From: JANQFM01 sp035471925
GTDB taxonomy: Bacteria > Acidobacteriota > UBA6911 > RPQK01 > DATIPO01
Direction of reading: 5' to 3'
Assembly (NCBI GenBank): GCA_035471925.1
Contig: DATIPO010000206.1
Location: forward strand, 28,019 to 92,018
DNA: 64,000 nucleotides
Every line of letters starts with the position of its first letter. Within the stretch, counting starts at the first letter, position 1. Positions 26,000-34,050 of the stretch are shown here, piece by piece. Made by a program: the position numbers and the translations under genes. Under the pieces are notes generated by a model that was not told where the DNA came from, did no database searches, and saw nothing but the letters and a program-made list of their open reading frames with translations.

Positions 26000-28720
26000 T
26001 CAGGCTCCGAGGCGTTCCAGGCGGACGGCGCAGGCTTTGTACTCGGCGGTGTCGGTTGTGGGATCGTGGGCGTCGGTGGTGAGCAGGTTGATGGGAGCCT
26101 TGTCGGGAAAGGCAAAGCTGGAGAAGACCACTCCAGCGGGAGAGCGGTCGGTGACGCGCACTTGCAGGCGCAGCCGGCCGCGGCGCGAGACCACGTCGAC
26201 CTCTTCCTCGTCGATGATGCCCAGGTCGGAGGCGTCCTGCGGACTCACTTCCAGCCACTCGTGGGGGGCGATCTTGTCGAATCCCAGGGCCCGCCCGGTT
26301 TGGGTGCCGGTGTGATAGGTGGCGCGGCGCCGTCCGGTTGTGAGGATGAAGGGGTACTCCTCATCGGGGGGTTCGGCAACGGGCGTATGGGGAACGGCCA
26401 TGAAGCGTCCTTTGCCGGTGGGGAAGGTGCCTTCATGCAGGAAGCGGGTGCCGGGATGATCGCGGTCGGGGCAGGGCCACTGCAGCCCTTCCCGCTCGAT
26501 GCGCTCGTAGCGGATGCCCCGCAACAGGGGAGTCAGGTCGGCTACTTCGTCCCAGATCTGGCGGGGATGGCGGTAGTCCCAATGGTGTCCCATGGCGCGG
26601 GCCAGATCGCGCAGGATTTCCCAGTCGGCTTTGGCCTCGCCGGGCGGAGGCACGGCCTTGCGCACCCGCTGGACGCGCCGTTCCGTGTTGGTGTAGGTTC
26701 CGTCCACCTCGGCGAAGGCGGCGGCGGGAAGCACCACGTCGGCCATGCGCGCCGTCTCGGTCAGGAAGAGGTCTTGCACCACCATCAAGTCGAGGGACTC
26801 CAGGGCTTGGCGTGTCTTGGACATGTTGGCGTCGGAGATCAGCGTGTTCTCGCCCATGATGAAGGCGGCCCGCACGCGTCCTTCCAAAATGGCGTCGAGA
26901 GCGCCCAGCTTGGTGAACCCGGGCTGAGGATCGAGGGTGCAGTCCCAGGCCTTTTCCCAGTGCCGTCGCGCCTCGGAGTCGATGATCTTGGCGTAGCCGG
27001 GCAGCATGGCGGGCAGGCATCCCATGTCGCCAGCGCCCTGAACGTTGTTCTGTCCCCGCAACGGATTGACCCCTGCCGAGGGAATTCCCAGGTTGCCGCA
27101 CAGCAGGGCCAGATTGGCCAGCGATTGAACGTTGTGGACGCCGCAGGTGTGCTCGGTGAGTCCCAGGGTGTAGATGATGGCGGCGCGTTCGGCGCGGGCG
27201 TACTCGCGGGCGGCGGCCACGATCTCCCGCCGGGGGACGCCGGTGATGCGCTGGGCGCGTCCCGGCGTGTAGGACTCGACCATGGCGGCCAGCTCTTCGA
27301 TGCCTTCGGTGCGTTCCCGCACGAAGTCCTTGTCGTAGAGCTCCTCCTTGAGGATCACGCGGGCCATGGCGTTGAAGAGGGCAATGTCGCTCCCGATCTT
27401 GAGGCGCAGCCAGCGGCTGGCAAAACGGGTCAGTTCGATGCCCCGCGGATCGGCCACGATCAGCTTGGCGCCCTTGGCTACCGCTTTTTTGACGCGCAGA
27501 GCCAGGACGGGGTGGCTCTCGGTGGTGTTGGTGCCGGCGGCCAAGATCAGCGGAGCGTCTTCCAGTTCGGCGATGGAATTGGTCATCGCCCCTCGTCCCA
27601 TCATGGCCGCCAGACCGGCGACCGTGGGGGCGTGTCAGGTCCGTGCGCAGTTGTCGACGGCATTGGTGCCGATCACTGCGCGGGCGAACTTCTGCATCAG
27701 GTAATTGCTCTCGTTAGTGGAGCGCGAGGACGACCAGAAGACAAAGGCCTGGGGCCCGCTCTCCTGGCGGATTTGCCGGAACCGGCCGGAGACCAGGTCC
27801 AGCGCTTCGTCCCAGGACGCCTCCTGCAACCGGCCGTTGCGCCTGATCAGGGGACGGGTCAGCCGGTCGGCGCTGTGCAGGAAGTCGGTGCCGTACTGTC
27901 CCTTGACGCACAGCGAGCCGCGGTTGGCGGGAGCTTCCCAGTCGGGCAACACGCCCACCACGCGCTGCTGTGAGGTGCGCAGGCGCAGGCCGCATCCGGT
28001 GCCGCAGAAAGGACAGGTGGTGCGTACCTCTTCGATCTGCTCGGGTCCGGCGTGGAGGATATCCTGGGCATTCGCCGCCTTGCGGTCCATGAGCGCGCCC
28101 GTGGGGCAGACTTGGACGCACTGTCCGCAGAAGGTGCAGGGACTCTCCAGGAGGGGGCTCTCGAAGGGGGCGGCGATGCGGGTGCCGAATCCGCGTCCGG
28201 CGGGAGCGATGGCGTGGGCTTGCTCGATTTCGTTGCAGACCCGGGTGCAGCGGTAGCAGTAGATGCAGTGGCTGTAGTCGCGGTCGATGAAGGGGTTGTC
28301 GTCGTCGGGGGCTTGGCCGCTGGTGCCTCCGCCGGCAGCGGGTCGGTCGAGTTCGTACAGTTTGGCAAGCTGATGCAGTTGGCAGATTCCCAAGTCGCGG
28401 CAGCGGGGACAGGGTCCAGCGGGGATCTCGGAGAGCATCAGCGACAGGATGGTGCGCCGGTAGTCTTCCAATTCCTGGTCGGCCACGGTGATCTTCATAC
28501 CCGGCTGGATGGCATGGGCGCATGAGGCCACTGGCGTGGCCAGGCCTTCGATTTTGACCAGGCACAGGCGGCAACTGGCCACGGCCGAAACCCGCTCGTC
28601 GGCGCACAGCGTGGGGATCCAGATGCCGGCCTTGTGAGCGGCTTGCAGGATGGTCTGTCCCGGCTGCGCCTCGACGGCTTGCCCGTCCAGCCAGGCTTGG
28701 TTTTTGGCGGCGTCATTCAT
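26000..28720 (-). CDS. fdhA: Selenocysteine-containing formate dehydrogenase catalytic subunit (read through UGA)
   Basis: The protein is 906 aa with selenocysteine at position 362, encoded by the in-frame TGA at 27635-27637. Conventional calling splits it into two frames. The sequence around the UGA, DNCART-U-HAPTVAGLAAMM, is the family's active-site segment. N- to C-terminal it has a [2Fe-2S] domain (CADERVSAVASCRLC), a NuoG-type Cys-rich segment, and two ferredoxin clusters (CIYCYRCTRVC, CTFCGQCVQVC). The Mo/W-bisPGD [4Fe-4S] motif CPFCGTGCG, the molybdopterin core and the dinucleotide-binding C-terminus follow. It oxidises formate to CO2 and passes electrons through its Fe-S chain to the partner diaphorase encoded upstream. 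The start ATG at 28720 follows GGAGGAGG and overlaps the stop of the upstream gene. No selA, selB, selC, selD or fdhD is in the window. The symbol is generic. Confidence 0.93.
27605..27637 (-). promoter_or_regulatory. Bacterial SECIS element with recoded UGA
   Basis: After the UGA (27635-27637) there are 11 bases, then a hairpin with stem GGTCGCC / GGCGGCC (7 bp, one G-U) closing a GGTCT loop (27605-27623). E. coli fdhF has the same GGUCU apical loop at the same distance, where SelB with Sec-tRNA binds. It therefore supports selenocysteine insertion rather than termination. Confidence 0.9.
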
Positions 28721-30513
28721 GAGCGGCCTCCTCCAAAGCAGACGCCGTTGCGGCAGCGTCCGTGGCGGTGTTCTTTGACCTCCTCGGCGCAGGACTCCAG
28801 CAGCCCGCGCACGATCAGGGGGACGCTGCGACCCAGTCCGCAGGCCGAGGCCGAACGCATGGTTTGCAGCAGCGGATCCAGGTGCTCCCCCCAATCCGCG
28901 CCGGTGGCGACGGAGCTGGTCAGCGCGTCGAAATGCTCGCGCAGCCGGACCGTCCCGATGCGGCAGGGGGAGCATCGTCCGCAGCTCTCGCTCTCGTAAA
29001 AGAGCAAGCAGCGGCGAACGAAATCGAGCGGACAGGCCGCGAGGTCGAGAACGACCACCCCGCCCGATCCCAGGAAAAAGCCTTCTTTTGCGGGATGCTC
29101 GAAGTCGAGAGGCATGTCGAGGTATTGGGAGCCCAGAAAGCCGCCTGAGATACCGCCCAACGTGAAGGCCTTGACGGGACTGTGGATCGTCCCGCCGGCG
29201 TACTTCTCGATGAGTTCACGGGCGGTTACGCCCAGTGGCAGCTCGTAGTTGCCGGGACGCTTGACGCATCCGCTGACCGAGTAGATTTTGCTTCCCCTGG
29301 CTTGGCCGCGGCCGAGCCCCGCGAACCACTCGGCTCCGCGCCCCAGGATGGCGGGGACGGCGGCCAGCGTTTCCACGTTGTTGATGACGGTGGGGCGTCC
29401 GAAAAGTCCGGCTTGGGTGGGGAAGGGAGGCTTTTCGCGTGGCCAGGGCATGCCTCCTTCCAGCGAATTGAGCAGGGCCGTCTCTTCGCCGCACACGTAG
29501 GATCCGGCTCCCCGCCGGATCTCGATGCGGAAGTCGCCCAGGAGTCCTTTTTCGGCTGCCTCTTCGATGGCGCCCCTGAGGATCTGCTCGGCCTTCGGAT
29601 ACTCGTAGCGCAAGTAGATGATGCCCCGCGTCGAACCCACAATCCGTCCGCAAAGTGCCATGCCTTCGATGAGCCGATGGGGGACCAAGTGGAGGATGGC
29701 CCGGTCTTTGAAGGTTCCCGGCTCGCCTTCGTCGGCGTTGCAGACGACGTACTTGGGAATGGAGGCTTCCTGGCGCACCGCCTTCCATTTGACGGCCACG
29801 GGAAAGCCGGCCCCGCCCATTCCCCTAAGTCCGCTGTCGTGCAGGGTCTGGAGCGCTTCCCCGGCCCCCAGTTGGCCCTCCAGCAACCGCTTCATTTGGC
29901 GGTATCCGTCCACGTTGAGGTAGTCGTCCAGAGATTCGCCCCCGGGCCTCACGGCTTGACCGAAGACGGCGCCGTCCTCGGCAACCACGGGTGGCGCGAA
30001 CACCTGACCGGTTGAGGGAGCCTCAACTGGAGCGAGTCCTTCGACCGGCCCCAACGCCCGAAAAACCACACCCTCCCGCCGCGCCGGACCATAGTCGCAC
30101 AGCCCTGGGCAAGCGGTGGTGGCGCATTCCCTGGAGGGTCCAGAGGCCTCGCCTTCACCCCAGGCCGCCGCACTTCCGTTCCTCTGGGGCCCGGCGTCCG
30201 GCGACGTCTCCTGGTGAGCCTCATGCGCCGTTGTTTCTGCCTTGGTCCCAGGTCTGTCTGGCTTCTCCGTTTCTCCCGCGATCTCACCGCCCAGCGAACG
30301 CAGGATCCCGCAGACAGGCCCCTCACAGCGTTCGGCTGGCGCTTCCTCCGGCCGGGTGAGGAAGTAATGGTAGAAATCGACCGCTCCCCAGGCTTCGGCG
30401 GTGGACACTCCGCACTTCGACGCCACTTCCTCCACCGCTTGGCGGCTCAAAAAGCCGGCCTCGGCCTGACGCTCATGAAGCTGACTCAGAAACGGCGCCC
30501 AATCTCGCGGCAT
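28717..30513 (-). CDS. NAD-linked formate dehydrogenase diaphorase subunit (NuoE-NuoF fusion)
   Basis: The 598-aa protein joins two Complex I-like parts. The N-terminal ~145 residues are a NuoE-type thioredoxin-fold [2Fe-2S] domain with Cys63, Cys68, Cys135 and Cys139 (CEGPVC ... ACPGLC). A ~30-residue Glu/Thr/Ser-rich insertion makes the gap between the Cys pairs about twice the usual length. The rest is NuoF: FMN/NAD loops GMGGAGFP and NADEGEPGTFKDR, an SLBB segment (SGCVKRPGNYELPLG) and a [4Fe-4S] site (SCGRCSPCRIG). It would pass electrons from the formate dehydrogenase to NAD. The ATG at 30513 has GGAGAGG 5 bases upstream. An earlier ATG at 30549 lies at the predicted transcription start and lacks a good site. 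The stop overlaps fdhA. Confidence 0.88.
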   Translation of the reverse strand: MPRDWAPFLSQLHERQAEAGFLSRQAVEEVASKCGVSTAEAWGAVDFYHYFLTRPEEAPAERCEGPVCGILRSLGGEIAGETEKPDRPGTKAETTAHEAHQETSPDAGPQRNGSAAAWGEGEASGPSRECATTACPGLCDYGPARREGVVFRALGPVEGLAPVEAPSTGQVFAPPVVAEDGAVFGQAVRPGGESLDDYLNVDGYRQMKRLLEGQLGAGEALQTLHDSGLRGMGGAGFPVAVKWKAVRQEASIPKYVVCNADEGEPGTFKDRAILHLVPHRLIEGMALCGRIVGSTRGIIYLRYEYPKAEQILRGAIEEAAEKGLLGDFRIEIRRGAGSYVCGEETALLNSLEGGMPWPREKPPFPTQAGLFGRPTVINNVETLAAVPAILGRGAEWFAGLGRGQARGSKIYSVSGCVKRPGNYELPLGVTARELIEKYAGGTIHSPVKAFTLGGISGGFLGSQYLDMPLDFEHPAKEGFFLGSGGVVVLDLAACPLDFVRRCLLFYESESCGRCSPCRIGTVRLREHFDALTSSVATGADWGEHLDPLLQTMRSASACGLGRSVPLIVRGLLESCAEEVKEHRHGRCRNGVCFGGGRS

Positions 30514-30897
30514 ATGCACCTCTCCACCTGCGCTGTTGTCGATGCTCATGAGTGTGCAACCCCCATGCCACCCCTCCTTCGCCGATTCTACCCGTCTGCC
30601 CCCGTCCCTTGAGCACAATCCCCCACCCCCGCGCCATTTCACGCGGCAGGCGCTTTGGCTCAATGCACAGGCTTTGGAGGCCTGGACGAAACTGTCCCGC
30701 CTCGACAATTGACCCTGCAAGCCCGGAATCGGCGTCAGGACGACGTTGCCGGATCTCAGCCCTGTTGTTTCCGAGTACCCCCAAGGGCCCATCGCGCTTT
30801 TGGTCGAGTTTCAACGCCGCCAGTGCTCGTGACTCGCTAAGATGAGGCCGTCAGCAAGATTGGGCGCTTGGGCACCGGAATTTAGGGAGGCAAGCCG
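30514..30897. other. Divergent spacer between formate dehydrogenase operon and methyltransferase gene
   Basis: About 384 bases shared by two divergent transcription units. The sigma-54-type site at 30555-30570 serves the minus-strand operon. A distal enhancer-binding palindrome for a sigma-54 activator would be expected upstream, but I could not identify one by eye. No supported plus-strand promoter was found. Confidence 0.45.
30555..30570 (-). promoter_or_regulatory. Sigma-54 (RpoN) -24/-12 promoter for the formate dehydrogenase operon
   Basis: The minus strand reads TGGCATGGGGGTTGCA, against the consensus TGGCAC-G-N4-TTGCW, with one deviation (T for C). The invariant GG and GC are exactly 12 bases apart. 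Transcription would start near 30544, about 30 bases before the ATG at 30513 and after the alternative ATG at 30549. Confidence 0.6.
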
Positions 30898-31416
30898 ATG
30901 TTAGCTGTACGAAGCCTGATGTGGACCGTCATTGCTCCGGGAACCGTGACCCTGCTCATCCCCTATCTCATCGTTACCCGATGGAGCCCGGCAAGTATCG
31001 GTTCCTGGGGGACGCTGCAGTTTTTCGCTTTGACCGTGATTACGTTGGGAGCCGCGGTGCTGTTCCACTGCATCTGGAACTTTGCCGCCCGGGGCCGGGG
31101 GACGCTTTCGCCTTTGGACGCGCCGCGGCGGCTGGTGGTCGAGGGCCTCTATCGCCGCATGAGAAACCCGATGTATGTGGGAGTCCTGACGATCCTGCTG
31201 GGGGAGGCCGTGCTCTTCCAATCCCTGGTCCTGGTCGGGTATGCTTTGTGTTGGTTCGGTTTGGTGAATCTGGTGATCGTCTTTTATGAAGAGCCCGCTC
31301 TGAGGAGGAAGTTCGGACGATCCTACCAACACTACTGCCGTCATGTCGGTCGATGGTTCCCCGGCAGGCGGTACTCTGGGGACGAGAAAGATGGAGAAGG
31401 CTACCAGGCAGGTTGA
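30898..31416 (+). CDS. Isoprenylcysteine carboxyl methyltransferase/PEMT-like membrane protein
   Basis: This 172-aa membrane protein has four to five helices. The C-terminal half carries the ICMT/PEMT signature: VEGLYRRMRNPMYVGVL, then the paired YEEPALRRKFGRSYQHYCRHVGRWFP that binds S-adenosylmethionine at the membrane face. Bacterial members methylate lipids or small molecules rather than prenylated proteins, and the substrate is unknown. The ATG follows a GGGAGG site at 7 bases. The 3' end overlaps the aminotransferase gene by 26 bases in another frame, so the two are likely co-transcribed. Confidence 0.85.
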   Translation: MLAVRSLMWTVIAPGTVTLLIPYLIVTRWSPASIGSWGTLQFFALTVITLGAAVLFHCIWNFAARGRGTLSPLDAPRRLVVEGLYRRMRNPMYVGVLTILLGEAVLFQSLVLVGYALCWFGLVNLVIVFYEEPALRRKFGRSYQHYCRHVGRWFPGRRYSGDEKDGEGYQAG

Positions 31417-32713
31417 AACCGTCGATGCAGAATCGCTGAGGCGGGAGCAGTCGGCTCATTTGTTTCCGGTGGTGAAGTCCTTTTACCGTGAGCCGCTGGT
31501 CCTGCACCGGGGCCAGGGTGTTTGGCTGTGGGACGTCGAGGGCGAGAAGTACCTGGACCTTTTCGCCGGCATCCTCACCACTTCGCTGGGCCATGCCCAT
31601 CCCGAGGTGGTGGAGCGGGTGCGCGAGCAGGTGGGACGCTTGGGGCATACCTCTACGCTTTACCTGACCGAACCGCAGGTTTCGGTGGCGCGGCGGCTCT
31701 CGGGGTTGGCTCCCCAAGGACTCACCCGCACCTTCTTCACCAACAGCGGAACCGAGGCTGTCGAGACGGCCATCTTGACGGCCCGCCTCCACACCGGACG
31801 CAGCGAAATCGTGGCCTTGCGCCACGCCTACTCAGGACGCAGCCTGCTGGCCACCACCATCACCGCTCACGCCTCTTGGCGTCCGGCGGGAGGAATCGCT
31901 GCCGGCGTGGTGCATGCCCGTTCGCCCTACGCCTACCGCTGCCCCTTCCGGCGTCCTTGCGACGAAAGCTGCATCGACAAGTTCATCGACGACCTGGTGG
32001 AGGTCATCGAAACCACCACGACAGGACATCCGGCGGCCCTGATGTTCGAGCCCATCCAGGGCGTGGGAGGCTACATCGTGCTTCCTGACGAATACATGCG
32101 CCGGGCCGCTGAACTCATCCGCTCTTACGGCGGACTGCTCATCGTCGACGAAATCCAAACCGGCTTCGGGCGCACCGGCAAGCACTGGTGGGGCATCGAC
32201 CACGCTGGCGTTGCGCCCGACATCATGGTCATGGCCAAGGGCCTGGCCGCCGGATTCCCCGCCGCTGCCACCATGGCACGCGAAGAGGTCGCAGCCGCCT
32301 GGAACGTCAAGTCGATCTCTACCTTCGGCGGCAACCCCATCGCCATGGCGGCCGCCGACGCCACCATTCAGGTCATGCAGCGTGAAGACACCCCGGCGCG
32401 ATGTGCCGACCGCGGACGCCAGCTCACCCAGGGCTTGCGGTCCCTCCAGCAGCAATACCCCTGGATCGGCGATGCCCGCGGTCGAGGACTCATGCAGGCT
32501 ATCGAGCTGGTGCACCCGGACGACGAATCTCCCGATCCCGAACGCGCCTTGGCGTTGCTCGAAGCCACCCGCCGGGAGCGCCTCCTGGTGGGCCTGGGCG
32601 GACTCAACAACAACGTCATCCGCATCGGCCCCTCTCTGCTTATCGAAGACGAGGAACTGGCCGAAGGCCTGCTCCGTCTCCGCCGAGCCTGCGCCGCGGT
32701 TGATGCGGACTAG
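31391..32713 (+). CDS. Class III PLP-dependent aminotransferase (AGXT2/GABA-transaminase type)
   Basis: The 440-aa fold-type I enzyme transfers amino groups from an omega- or alpha-amino donor. Visible motifs are FTNSGTEAVETAI (PLP phosphate loop), the FEPIQGVGGYIVLP strand, VDEIQTGFGRTGKHWWG (PLP-binding Asp) and VMAKGLAAGFP with the Schiff-base Lys. The sequence is closest in style to alanine-glyoxylate/4-aminobutyrate aminotransferases, but substrate cannot be read safely. The frame starts at 31343. I choose the ATG at 31391, with GGGGACGAG upstream, because the family normally begins near there. It overlaps the methyltransferase gene. Confidence 0.88.
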   Translation: MEKATRQVETVDAESLRREQSAHLFPVVKSFYREPLVLHRGQGVWLWDVEGEKYLDLFAGILTTSLGHAHPEVVERVREQVGRLGHTSTLYLTEPQVSVARRLSGLAPQGLTRTFFTNSGTEAVETAILTARLHTGRSEIVALRHAYSGRSLLATTITAHASWRPAGGIAAGVVHARSPYAYRCPFRRPCDESCIDKFIDDLVEVIETTTTGHPAALMFEPIQGVGGYIVLPDEYMRRAAELIRSYGGLLIVDEIQTGFGRTGKHWWGIDHAGVAPDIMVMAKGLAAGFPAAATMAREEVAAAWNVKSISTFGGNPIAMAAADATIQVMQREDTPARCADRGRQLTQGLRSLQQQYPWIGDARGRGLMQAIELVHPDDESPDPERALALLEATRRERLLVGLGGLNNNVIRIGPSLLIEDEELAEGLLRLRRACAAVDAD

Positions 32714-32978
32714 TGCCGGGCGCACCAGCGTCTACTGAACGCGGAGATGTTTGAGAACAGCCCGCCGGTCCTGGGATTCGCCGACACTTTGATCTCCGGC
32801 TTTTGCCAGGGCCGTCTACGCTGCTTTTTCTGATGGCGCTTTGACTGAGCGGGACCGCGTCCACTGGCATCCGAGGATTCCCCTCATCCGGCCCCGAGGC
32901 GGACAAGTTGTCCGCTGACCGAGACGCCTTCGGCATCGCCCTCGACGTTCAAGCTGCCCCCGAGTCCTGCCCCGCTTT

Positions 32979-33869
32979 TTAAGGAAGTTTCGGAAGTCGG
33001 CAGGCTCGAGAGTCGATCTCGGCCCAGGGATCGGACTTTTGGGCCAGTCGGCGGAAGAGGTTCTTCAAGTTGTAGAACTTGGGATCGAGGCCGGGGAGTT
33101 CGTCCCAGTCGACGGGGGTGGCCACTGGAGCGCCGGGGCGGGCCCGAAGGCTATAGGGGGCCACCGAGGTTTGAGCGTAGGCGTTGCGGTAGAAATCGAT
33201 GAAGACACGCTGGCCGCGTTTGGCTTTGCGGCTGGCTACGGTGAGTTTGTCGGGATGCTTGCCCGCCAACTCTTCGGCCACTCCGCGGGCGTAGGAGCGC
33301 ACGTGCTCGAAGTGGTGTTCGCGGCGCAGGGGCACGACCACGTGGAATCCGCGTGAACCGGTGGTCATGAGGAAAGGGTCCAACTCGTCCTGGCGAAGGC
33401 GCTGGCCCACGGCGCGGGTGGCGAAGCGGGTCAAGGCAGGGTCGTCGCCGGAAGGATCAAGGTCGAAGATCAGCCGGTCGGGACGCTTCAGATCGTCCTT
33501 GCGGCCCAGCCAGATGTGCGGCGTCAGGCAGCCTTGATTGGCCAGATAGACCAAGGTGGCGGCATCATTGCAGACTACGTGACGGACCGTGCCGCCCTCT
33601 TTCGGCACCTCCACCGTTTCAATCCAGTCTGGGAAGTAGTCGGGCGCGTCCTTGTGGTACCAGCCGCCGGAGGCGATACCGTCTGGAAATCGCTGCATGG
33701 TCAGCGGACGGTCCTTCATATGCGGCAGCATCACCTCCGCTACCCGCCGGTAATACTCCACCACCTCGCCCTTCGTGATCCCCGCCTCGGGAAAAAACAC
33801 CTTGTCGCGGTTCGAGAGCGAGATGTCCCTTCCGTCGATGATGACCTTCTGAGGGTCCTTGGATGCCAT
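32979..33869 (-). CDS. Stand-alone LigD-type polymerase/primase domain protein
   Basis: The 296-aa archaeo-eukaryotic primase-fold enzyme corresponds to the polymerase domain of LigD in bacterial non-homologous end joining. Motifs are the opening VIIDGRDISLSNRDKVFFPEAGITK, the catalytic Asp pair in LIFDLDPSGDD, the TTGSRGFHVVVPL strand and VFIDFYRNAYAQTSVAPYSLRARPGAPV. It adds nucleotides, preferring ribonucleotides, to broken ends. Neither a ligase nor a nuclease domain is fused. Ku and ligase genes are not in the window, so its partners must lie elsewhere. The ATG at 33869 has a GGGAG site 12 bases upstream. Confidence 0.92.
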   Translation of the reverse strand: MASKDPQKVIIDGRDISLSNRDKVFFPEAGITKGEVVEYYRRVAEVMLPHMKDRPLTMQRFPDGIASGGWYHKDAPDYFPDWIETVEVPKEGGTVRHVVCNDAATLVYLANQGCLTPHIWLGRKDDLKRPDRLIFDLDPSGDDPALTRFATRAVGQRLRQDELDPFLMTTGSRGFHVVVPLRREHHFEHVRSYARGVAEELAGKHPDKLTVASRKAKRGQRVFIDFYRNAYAQTSVAPYSLRARPGAPVATPVDWDELPGLDPKFYNLKNLFRRLAQKSDPWAEIDSRACRLPKLP

Positions 33870-34050
33870 GGCTACGGTTGCTCCCGCCTCTATTCTACAA
33901 GCGATTCCACTGCCAGTCTGTTAGACAGGACCTGCTGCTGCGGACCTGTCAAGCCCTGTAGCGGAAACAGGAGCAAACAGGCTCTGGACCAGCATCCTCG
34001 CTCATAGGCCGCCCAAACTTTTTCCCGTCGAGTCCGGCCAGTTACTTGAT

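Noticed and set aside
26000..27637. Two separate formate dehydrogenase fragments or a nonsense mutation
   Set aside because: The halves are in one frame, the TGA sits at the known selenocysteine position, and a SECIS-type hairpin follows.
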